A stretch of 64,000 nucleotides of DNA from Euborellia annulipes (taxonomy: Eukaryota; Arthropoda; Insecta; Dermaptera; Anisolabididae): the NCBI GenBank assembly GCA_023213315.1, contig JAKCPI010000928.1, positions 1 through 64,000 on the forward strand. The letters run 5' to 3'. The notes beneath the pieces were generated by a model, which was not told the DNA's origin, ran no database searches, and saw nothing but the letters and a program-made list of their open reading frames with translations. How positions within the stretch are numbered: position 1 is the first letter of the stretch; each line of letters opens with the position of its first letter. Shown piece after piece: positions 55,690-64,000 of the stretch. Both the position numbers and the translations under genes were made by a program.

Positions 55690-57225
55690 AAATGAATTAA
55701 ATTTTAATGGAAATTATAATATTTTTAGAGTTATTAAAAAATTTTTTAAATTTATATTTTTTTTTAATCTTGAAATTCCAACAAAAATGTCTCTTAAAAA
55801 AATTATTATTTTTTTTATATATATATACTGGTATATATAAATAAAAAAAATTATCAAATTATATAATTTAGGAATTAAAAATACGTAGTTTTAAAAAATA
55901 ACAAAAATGTCTGCCGCTCGTAGTTCAAATATGTAAAGGTCCCACGCCAACAAAAACAAGAAGAACCTTAGCTCCGTCTTCTCCTTAAACCCCTTTAAAT
56001 TTGAAGTAGGCCCACTTGATTTTTTTTTAAATATTCTTTTCCAAAAAAAAATTTTCAGTATCACATCAGCAGGATTTTTAAGTACAGTTTCTTTCAGTAC
56101 AATTCTAATTACTTTTGAAAAGTACTAGTATTGAGTGCTGAAAATATAATAATATGCTGCAATCGGCACTTTTCTTGTAATAGCTCTGGTTTTGCCTTGT
56201 TTAACACTTCTGCATCTCTTCTAAGAAGCTGGTCAGAATTTAATTCAATCTCGAATCGTGGTTGTGGCTAAAAATTTTTATTAAAAATAACCATGATCAA
56301 ATTTAGAGAGCATAGTTGCATTTTATTGCCAATCTATTTAGGCATTTAATTTACCTCTTCCTCAGCTCCTTCTCACTTGGTTTCAAAATTTAATCGAAAT
56401 GAAACATGTAGGCTATGTATATAATTACAAATTTTTAAACTTTCTCATTAAATTATCCTTGACTATCTACTCTATTTATCATTAAATTATCTAACTATTA
56501 TACACAAATTTTAGGACTAATGAAGGAAATTTAATTGAAATCACTTTTAAAACCTATCAATGGATAAATTGAAAACCCTCTTGTATCTTCCCTTAAAATT
56601 AAATTTCTTGGAATTTCATCCAAATTATAATTTGAGTAAATGATATTTCAAGCACAATCAGCCCCTTTCCTTCTACGCGGCGTCCCTTAATTGGATCCTG
56701 AGGGAACGAGCGGACTCTTCCCTCTCCCCCTCTTTTCCTCCTTCCCTTCGTGAATCTGCCCTGTCTCTACAACTATTTATATTAGTTTTTTTCTACCATC
56801 ATTATTCTTAAGGAAATGTCATTTAGAGTAGAAAGCAACTCCATTCGTCACGTCTGATTGATTCATTTATTTACTTACTTTCAAGTAGGATTTTAAATCA
56901 CCATCTGATAAGATTAATTCGTTATATTATAAAAAATAATAAAAATCTATTTCACCACTAAATCTTTTTTACTTAAAATAAAAATGGCGTCCTTAACCTA
57001 AAAAGGTAAGGTTATGATTTTGATAGCTTTGAAATAAAAGAAACATGTTAACGTCGCTGTTAAAACACCTATTTGTTGATTTTAAATTTTTAACGTTTGT
57101 TAACATTAACGTTAATTTTAACGTTTGTTAACATTAATATACATTTTTATTAAAGTAAAAAAACCAACATTATTAACTTAGAATGTTATAATAATAATAA
57201 AAATGTATATTAATGTTAACATCCT
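55690..57225. other. Non-coding region
   Basis: AT-rich. It includes a local inverted pair at 57060-57220 (aacgttaattttaac / aatgttaac) and a pyrimidine-rich patch at 56650-56770. No gene was recognised. Confidence 0.45.
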
Positions 57226-57227
57226 AA

Positions 57228-57292
57228 TTTTGCCCAATAACTGAGGATGGCCCAAAATAATTATGCTGAAACTTCTTGGGGTTTTATTGCAT
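57228..57292 (+). repeat. Decayed hammerhead-like motif
   Basis: CTGAGGA followed by TGGCCC..., then GAAACTTC and TTGGGG. The CCCAA before the first box can pair with TTGGG after the predicted cut, as helix I. ACTTC replaces ACGTC. Confidence 0.45.
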
Positions 57293-58215
57293 CCCATTTT
57301 GGCTCATATCTCATAACTATTTAAATATATTTATTTTACTAACTCGTTATTTGCCTATGCAGTAAGATGTAGCGTTTATTAAAAGATCGCGTATAAAAAC
57401 AACAATTTGACTTGCCAATTTCCTTTAAAATATTAATTCATAAAATAGCGAAATAAATGCCAAGACTATTAATACTCAAGTAGAAGAAATAAGATTTAAA
57501 ATTAATGAACTACAATCAGTTCCATAGAGGGCTTTAGATATACAGAGTATAATATCTCCGCATAAAAGCCGAATAAATAGAGAGAGAGATTCATTCATTC
57601 TCCATGGTGAAAGAAAATTAAACAATTATCAAGTTCGTCATTCATTGCATATTTATTTAAGAATTTCTAATATTTAGATTTGTCAGATATTTCAATCAAA
57701 AAGAACCATTTTTCAATATTTAGAAAAAAAAAATGAACAAAAGGTGAATGAAAATATCTTTTTACCACCCACGTGTGGAATCGGAAAATAAATTGGTTGC
57801 ATATAAAATTTCAAGTTGAATAAATATTAAATATTTTTCTTTTGAAATTGAAGAAAACAAGATATTTATCTTTTATTAAGACATTTGTATTTATTATTTA
57901 TATTTATTTAAACATAGATAAGTATTGACTTAATATTTCTTGCCGATATTAAACAGCCGTTCGATAAAGTTTATCAAATTAGTTTTTTTCGACTAAAAAA
58001 AACTAAAGCCTTACAGACCTTACTTAGGCTTTATATAGTTACAGTTGGGCTTTTGATTCTTTTTCTACCTTCTGGAAAATGAAAATTTTTACAGTTCCAC
58101 TATTTTCGTTCATTCAAAAAGAGAGAAAAAAAGTCTGAAGTAGCCGGTTGATTTATTTCCCAAATATATAGAGAGAGAGAAGTGAAAAAAAAATGGGGGT
58201 TTTGGTAATTTTGGC

Positions 58216-58305
58216 CAAAAAAGGGAAATTGGGGTGTGTGTGTGTGTGTGTTTGGGTGGGTGTGTGTGTGGTGTGGGTGGGTTTGGGGGGGGGGTGGGGG
58301 TTTTT
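58216..58305. repeat. (GT)n/(G)n microsatellite
   Basis: Long TGTGTG and GGGTGGG tracts. Frames through it (Val/Cys/Gly-rich) are not genes. Confidence 0.9.
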
Positions 58306-58469
58306 ATTTCAAAACAAATTTGTATGTGTTTTCTATTATATATTAAACATAAAACCCCTAAGGTTCCTGCTGCCATCTATACAGGAGAGATCGTTAAAAA
58401 AATCAAAGCTCCCCCGCAAGAAAAAAATTATGGTTGGGAAACTGGATAAAGATAAACATTTAATATGAA

Positions 58470-59270
58470 CTACCCGTGGCTGATGAAGAAGAACTAAGAA
58501 CGATAATGAGGAAGCTAAAAGTTGAAAGCATCAAGCCTATGGTCTGAAGATCAATGCTGCCAAGACCAAAGTAATGATCATAGACCGTGCTAACAATAAC
58601 CAACCTCAAACGAACAGCATTGCGGGCTTTCAGGTAGTTGACAGCTTCAAATACTTGGGCTCCATATTAAAGAACCAGGGCCAATCAGAACCAGAAATTC
58701 GTCGGAGAACAGCGATAGCCAGAGCATCTATGGCCAACCTCTCAAAAAACAGCGACAAAAGCATCACAAGGGCCACAAAGCTGAAGCTAATCAACTCATT
58801 AATTTTCCTCATCGCCTCATACGCATCAGAAACGCGACAATGAGATGCTATCGCAGATTGTTGCGGATTCCCTGGAGGTCAAATGCAAAAATTCTCAAGG
58901 AACTTAACATCCAAAAACGACTGCCCTCAAGAATACTGTACTGTAATCAAGGATGCTTGTATATTTAGGTCAACTAGCCAGAAAAGCTGACGGCTTGGAG
59001 AAGCTTGTGATTGAGGGGAAGGTCGCCGGCCGACGTCCAAGAGGCGCCCAATAAAATGGGTGATCAGTTGTGATTGAGGGGAAGGTCGCCGGCCGACGTC
59101 CAAGAGGACGCGCCCCAATAAGATGGGCTGATCAGGTGGAACAGGCTGAAGGCCGAGGACTACCACATGGCTAAGACCGATCTTCTTGGAGGGCAGCAAC
59201 AACGGAAGGCATCGCATGACTTCAGGAGCAAAGGACGGAAGAAGTAGACCCGTGGCTGAGAGGCTAGAGG
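58470..59270 (+). pseudogene. RTE-like LINE 3' end, degraded
   Basis: LKINAAKTKVMIIDRANNNQ, then VDSFKYLGSILKNQGQSEPE, IRRRTAIARASMANLSKN and TKLKLINSLIFLIASYASET are reverse transcriptase C-terminal text. After a stop come MRCYRRLLRIPWRSNAK and LEKLVIEGKVAGRRPRGAP-like text in shifted frames. A 64-bp segment is duplicated in tandem (about 59004-59067 and 59068-59133). Several stops and shifts: a dead copy. It runs directly into a SINE type 1-like unit at 59254. Confidence 0.85.
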
Positions 59271-59430
59271 TATTGACACTCAATCAATAATGCTAATCTT
59301 TAAAGGGACGTTGGTTCGGATCCCAGGCCCTCCGATTAATATTTATTTAAATTATTTTAACTACCAATCAATTGAAATAAATAGGAACTGGGTCTGAATG
59401 GCCTAAAAAGAACTTTAATAAATTAAAAAA
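59254..59430 (+). repeat. SINE type 1 variant
   Basis: It has box A-like TGGCTGAGAGGCTAGAGG, box B-like GTTCGGATCCC near 59311, then aactaccaatcaattgaaat, aactgggtctgaatggccta and an A tail. The head differs from 3391-3570 while the body is shared, so the head may come from another tRNA. Confidence 0.7.
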
Positions 59431-59439
59431 AAAAAAAAG

Positions 59440-60390
59440 ATTAATTAATCTTGAAAAAATCAATTTTCTCAATCCATTTTTACTTTCTCTTACCTATATA
59501 CCGGGTATGTTATATATTTTTTATTCATTATCAATCTCTAGGAGGCTTACAGAGATAGAGATCTCGGCTTTTGTGTTGGGGCAGGAATTAAACTTTGAGT
59601 CAGAAGTTATTTACCTGTTCACAGCGATTATATTTGTTTAAGAAAAATAGCGACTGAGGGTAAATAGCCTCCGATGTCGAAAGAGACTTGAAAAAATCTC
59701 ATTAATTAATTTCTTGCTAAAACAAGGTCTGTAAAATATTATTTTACGTCTGCTTGGTGTATAAGTTTCTAAATAATCCTTTCTTTAGAAATACATAGAT
59801 CAATTAATAATTTCTTCCCTTTTATTCCAACATTTTACGATTTATTCATTCACTTTCAATTCCTTTCATTCATTCGCCAAATCCCCATCAGCAACAGCGT
59901 TTTTAGATTAACATAATTACATAAACATAAACATGATAGTCTATTATTAGGATGCAAATAAAAAGAAAAACAGATGCTTTTGAAAATGTACTCAGATAAT
60001 AGAGAATGTCGCTGTGGTGGCAAAATAAATCAGATCCGCAGCAACAGGGGTGCCACAACCACCATGACAAATAAACAAATGTCAATTCAAGATGGCGGAG
60101 CCAACTGGCTCTCAATTTACGAGACGCCGGCCCCACGCAACCCTTGCCTTCATCTTTTATATCCCCTTAAACAAATTGCAATACATAAAAGGTTATTTAG
60201 ATAAAAGAAATACTTATTCATTTGAAAAAAAAGTTCTCTGTTTGTTTTGAACATTTATAAAGGAAGTTACAAAAAAAAGATAAATAAAAAAAAGAGGCGA
60301 ATTATGCAATTAACTCGTCATTTAAAGCGTTAATGTTGTTTTCTCTCTTTCTCTCTCTTTATGACAAAATTTTATTTTTATATCATAAAT
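59440..60390. other. Non-coding stretch
   Basis: It has a family P end fragment (59477-59516), a SINE 3' remnant (59640-59695) and a CpG-containing patch at 59990-60145. No proven gene. Confidence 0.45.
60085..60145. promoter_or_regulatory. CAAGATGGCGGAG motif in CpG patch
   Basis: CAAGATGGCGGAGCC resembles the YY1-type initiator/5'-UTR element that often overlaps first ATGs of animal genes. On the plus strand the ATG opens a frame MAEPTGSQFTRRRPHA that stays open about 50 codons. No splice-linked exon was found, so this is only a candidate. Confidence 0.25.
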
Positions 60391-60392
60391 GA

Positions 60393-60690
60393 TAAAAAAT
60401 CTAGTGTGACTGGTGGTACAGAACACGAATTTCTCTTACCTTCAGTAATTGAAAGTTGTGTTCTGTGATAATCATACCAGATTTTTTTTTTTGGCTTACA
60501 TTAGAATTCAATAAGTAGAATTTAAACATATTGATAGGTAATTTATTATTCTCCTATTTTTCCTATGAAGTAGAAGTGTGCTTTAAACAATTTTGAGAGC
60601 AATCCAAATGGCATCTAAACAATAATTGATTTCTGAATTTTAATCAAAATTAGAAGTATATCACTAAAATTCATTCAGGGACTCACTTCT
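60393..60690 (+). repeat. Family P, 5' palindrome plus fragment
   Basis: The terminal palindrome (TCTAGTGTGACTGG ... CATACCAGATTTT) spans 60393-60490. A deleted body piece follows (ttcctatgaagtagaagtgt, acaattttgagagcaa, aataattgatttctgaattt). Confidence 0.75.
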
Positions 60691-61004
60691 AGTGAGTACG
60701 TGGGTCGCGACCACGAGTTACCCGAACTAAGGCTGGCAATTCTTCCTTTCCCTTATGCCAGCCTTTTTTTCCCTATTCCATATCAAGCGTCAGGCCGTGA
60801 GACGGACTTGCTTTTCTCTCGATCTCTTATTTCTTTATAAATTAATTTTGCCGACCCCACATAGGGAAAAGGCCAAGAATGAATCACTAAAGTATTAGTA
60901 CTCTTGATTCTATCTAACCTTGATTCGCATAGCCTGTTGGACCTTATAAAATAACAATAAATAATTTACACAATTGAACCATTCGACATTTTGAGCAATT
61001 TTGT

Positions 61005-61085
61005 TGACACGCTTCAGCCCTGAGGATGGTCTGACGGAAACGTCGGCTTGAAGTAATTAATAAACGAAATAAACTTAACTGCAAT
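61005..61085 (+). repeat. Hammerhead ribozyme-like motif, best helix I
   Basis: GCTTCAGCC (61011-61019), CTGAGGA (61020-61026), a weak stem II region, GAAACGTC (61037-61044) and GGCTTGAAG (61045-61053). GCTTCAGCC pairs with GGCTTGAAG over about eight bases with one bulge, giving helix I directly at both sides of the core. Predicted cleavage is after GTC at 61044. Helix III would be only the self-complementary ACGT, as in minimal, possibly dimeric, versions from Penelope-like elements. Confidence 0.7.
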
Positions 61086-61404
61086 CGCTCTTTTCTTTCT
61101 TACTTAATACGTAAATTTTTTTTTAATCTCCAGAATGGTTTGACTAATTATGATGAAATTTCGTATGGTAATTACTGAGGTAAAGGACTAGTGCTAAAAT
61201 ACTCATCCTTATTATATTTTTCAAATGGGTGTCATTTTGAAAAATATATCGTTTGGGAGCACTTAAATATTGGCTGATACTATGTTATGTATCTATCGAG
61301 AAACTTAAGAGTTTAAATATTCCAAGTCGAATATCATAAATTATTTCTTTTATAATCTAATCAAAGTATTTTTTTCAAAAAATATCATTTCAGCAATTAT
61401 AATG

Positions 61405-62065
61405 AAAAATCTGGTGTGACTGGCGCACAGCACACAACTTTCTCTTACCTTCGGTAATCGAAAGTTGTGTTCTGTGCTTGTCACACCAGATTTTTCGTGT
61501 CGAAATATATTTAGTTCCCGACAGTACGGAACATATGAATTCAGATGTAAAATTTATAAGTATGGGAAAATATTTATATTTTGTTACCATGGCAACCATT
61601 TCTCCTATCCTTTCCTATGAAATACAAGAGTAAAGTGGTCTTCAGAAGATTTCAATCGCAAAATGAGAATATACATTTTAAAGAGCATCTAAAAATAATT
61701 GATTTTTGAATTTAAAAAAAAATCGTTGGAGCAAATTTTGAGAAAATCGAAAAAAAACTGAAAAAGTACATCAGGAAAGTACTAGTACTCTTTGGCCGAT
61801 TTTGATTAAAAGCTTATTTTTCCGGTCCCGGGGGGTGTTTAACTTAAATATAAAATTTCAACCTCATAGCCCAATTCCTTCATGCTTAAAATTGAACACA
61901 CACAGACAGACAGACAGACCATGTCGCGAAAACCACTTTTTTGGATTCAGGGGACCTCAAAACGTGAAGATCCATCAAAATCTCGACATCGAATTTTTGA
62001 CATGAATCCAATACTTTCTCTCTATATATATATTACATATATACATAGGTAAGAGAAAGTAAAAA
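61405..62065 (+). repeat. Family P, complete copy
   Basis: The 5' palindrome (61405-61500) is followed by ttagttcccgacagtac, ttaccatggcaaccat, agagtaaagtggtcttcag, agtactagtactctttggcc, ggtcccggggggtgtt, cataattga-type acacagacagac, gcgaaaaccacttttttgg and tctcgacatcgaatttttga. It ends in ACTTTCTCTC...GGTAAGAGAAAGT. No exact target duplication is apparent. The sequence TA-rich ends and absence of ORFs mark it as non-autonomous. Confidence 0.88.
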
Positions 62066-62116
62066 TGTTATATAAATTTATTTAAGTTTTAAAACCGATG
62101 GCTGCCGGGGGACGTT

Positions 62117-62397
62117 CTTCTTTTTCTTTTTAAAAAACATTCACACTTTTTCTCATTCACACTCACATTCACACACACATTCATACAGTCTTTTCGGCAA
62201 CTTAGGCCATTTAAGACTTTGACGATAACCGTTGTAGAGAATGATATATTCTCTACAACATTGTGGGGTCAGGCATTTCTATTTAAGCCATCTGGTATCC
62301 AAATGGCTTAAATAAAATCATCGGACTGCCTGGGTCCGAACCCGCGACGTTTGGTATAGGAGGTAGGCACGCAACCTACTACGCCAAACCCGGGGGC
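62117..62397 (-). repeat. SINE type 2, full length with exact TSD
   Basis: Reversed: the T-rich tail and cacacacattcatac tract come first, then cggcaacttaggcca, ggcatttctatttaagcca, box B (GGGTCCGAACCCGCG) and box A (cctactacgccaaacc). The exact 12-bp duplication CCGGGGGACGTT flanks it (62105-62116, 62398-62409). A small internal inverted pair (gttgtagagaatgatatatt / ctctacaac) is private to this copy. Confidence 0.9.
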
Positions 62398-62772
62398 CCG
62401 GGGGACGTTGCACACGCTTATTCATCGGGACCACCCCCCCACGAGGTTACGCCGTCCTTAATCACAACGATTGAGGTGACCTTTGCTCTTCTCCATTGCC
62501 AGGCTCCCGAGTTTTTTGTTTTTGCTATCCTTCTTTATTCTTCTCTTTGCGTGATGAGAAAATGAATGAGTTTTTTTTTTTATATATGAAATTATCAAAA
62601 AAAATATATATATCTGGTTTTAATTCGTATTTAATTGTCTAGAATTATGTTTTTGTTTTTAATCTAGGTTAAACACATGTGAGGAGGACCACTCGCTTAA
62701 ATAATTTTATTCATTTAACTGTTTAATTTGCAAATTTAACAAACAATTAGCCTCTGAATCGAGACTATTTAG

Positions 62773-63895
62773 AAACTGAATAATTCTATTCATAAAATAA
62801 AATTATATTCTTAAATATTACAATAAAAAATAATATAAATATATATAAAAAAGATTTGACTTTTTACCCACTTCACTAATTTATATAAATATTTAAATTT
62901 AATGGACTTGATTTTTACGTGTTTGGATTGATCAAAACGATATACGTTATTATAAAGTAAAAATTTTAAAGGATTGGCTTGGCAATCCTTTGAAAAGGAT
63001 TAGCGATCCAAAAAGCAAATAAGGATTTCGATCCAGATCCAAAATTCCTGAATCGGATAGGAATCATCATCGTTCATTAACCAGACCATTAGTGGCTTTG
63101 TTAAAAAGAATTGAGAATTCATCTTTTGATGCACACCAAAAATGACACATGAAACAACAGTCTGATGCCAATATTATTTTTTTTTTTGTTTTATATTTCC
63201 AATTTTTTCCAATTACTACTCAATGAAGCAAAATTTATTAATTACAAATTCATTTTATTAGTTATTTATAAATCGCATTAAAATAAAATAAAGGCAATAA
63301 CCATCCCTTTATTCTTATCTAAATGTTTTTAATTCAACGGATCATTAAAATAATAATTAGAATAAAAAAAAGGGAGATTTATTAATTACCGGATTATGTT
63401 GAAACTGAATAATTCTATTCATAAAATAAAATTATATTCTTAAATATTACAATAAAAAATAATTTATAAATAAGAAATTATATATAATATTTAAGAATAT
63501 TATATATATCGCGTAGGAAGCAGGGGGTGGGGGGTAGGGGGTTCCCCCCCCCAGTTTGAAATTTTTTGTTTTTTTTGTAAGATTAAAATTAATCAAAATT
63601 TGTTTGTTTTTATTCTGCCAATCAGTACAGAATGTGCTTTAAATTACCGAAATTATGAAAAATAGTGTGCGGCGAACAAAACCCCCCCCCCCGAACACTT
63701 GGATCGCCTGGGTAAGCCGCGAAACGGAGATTTATATAATTAGATATTACTCGTTCGACTCCCGGCGGCACACCCTTATATCTTTTTTCAGGTGCATGAA
63801 GTAATATCTAATTATAAAAAAAATAATATAAATATTTATAAAAAAAGATTTGACTTTTTACTTCGCTAATTTATATAAATATTTAAATTTAATAG
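62773..63895. repeat. Direct duplication with later insertion
   Basis: gaaactgaataattctattc, ataaaattatattcttaaat at 62773 recurs at 63400. The following agatttgactttttac, atataaatatttaaatttaa at 62853 recurs at 63845. The second copy is opened by about 360 bp (63466-63826) that includes a C/G-run MITE (63505-63715) related to 15072-15336. Confidence 0.7.
63505..63715. mobile_element. 15072-type MITE, diverged
   Basis: gcagggggtggggggtaggg at the left and ccccccccccgaacacttgg, atcgcctg at the right, plus attctgccaatcagtacaga and tgtgctttaaattaccgaaa in between, parallel 15072-15336 block by block. A palindromic flank (tataattagatattac / gtaatatctaattata) lies just outside. Confidence 0.6.
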
Positions 63896-64000
63896 CACTT
63901 TGTTAATTTTGATTGCTGTTTTTTTTTTTTTTGTATTTTTTTTTTTGCAAACTAAACTTTCTTTTTCTCGTGGGGAAATTAAGTGTTTTTTGACCCTTGA

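Noticed and set aside
58110..58468. Val/Cys/Gly- or Pro/Thr-rich frames
   Set aside because: They cover a GT/GGGT microsatellite with no domain.
1..64000. CRISPR arrays, operons or prokaryotic genes
   Set aside because: No regularly spaced repeats with unique spacers, no dense coding; the window is eukaryotic throughout.

Overview
This is a stretch of invertebrate metazoan nuclear DNA, most likely arthropod. That placement rests on spliced genes with GT-AG introns, AT-rich composition, many nested transposons and tRNA-derived SINEs; the species cannot be named from the sequence. Only one host protein-coding gene is convincing: the 3' part of a classical water-type aquaporin on the minus strand. 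Its four recognisable exons lie at 29856-29999, 28659-28867, 22713-22793 and 19470-19571. They carry both NPA boxes, the HINPAVT and MNPAR motifs and a stop codon. The exons for the first two membrane helices were not found and should lie above 30000 or outside the window. Exon 28659-28867 is one base out of phase with the exon before it, probably an indel at a C5G3 run.

The rest is mostly repeats in layers. (1) At least a dozen small hAT-like elements have terminal inverted repeats and, in most cases, exact 8-bp target duplications. They are often nested; 13738-15514, 34485-36953 and 47355-49672 are multi-level nests. (2) A high-copy family, called family P here, runs roughly 0.2-1.1 kb with a palindrome at each end and an internal GT/GTCT microsatellite. 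Best copies are 48376-49060 and 61405-62065. (3) Three SINE types with pol III box A/B heads occur (e.g. 3391-3570, 23390-23669, 22969-23290). (4) Broken LINE 3' ends occur at 1560-2870 (RNase H type), 6240-6665 and 58470-59270 (one RTE-like family), and 44928-45760 (CR1/jockey-like, ATT-repeat tail). (5) A family of fold-back elements carries a hammerhead-ribozyme-like core, CTGANGA, a stem, then GAAACGTC, as known from Penelope-like retroelements.

Layout: 1-9.3 kb LINE fragments, MITEs and a hairpin; 9.2-17.3 kb a cluster of hAT-like elements; 19.4-30 kb the aquaporin with repeat-filled introns; 30-64 kb gene-poor repeats with a few unique blocks (31.2-34.4, 41.3-42.6, 49.8-51.7, 53.6-57.2 kb). 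Possible promoter-like patches lie near 50.5 and 60.1 kb. Nothing here works as an operon or pathway. The most noteworthy content is the ribozyme-bearing fold-back family and the layered insertion record.
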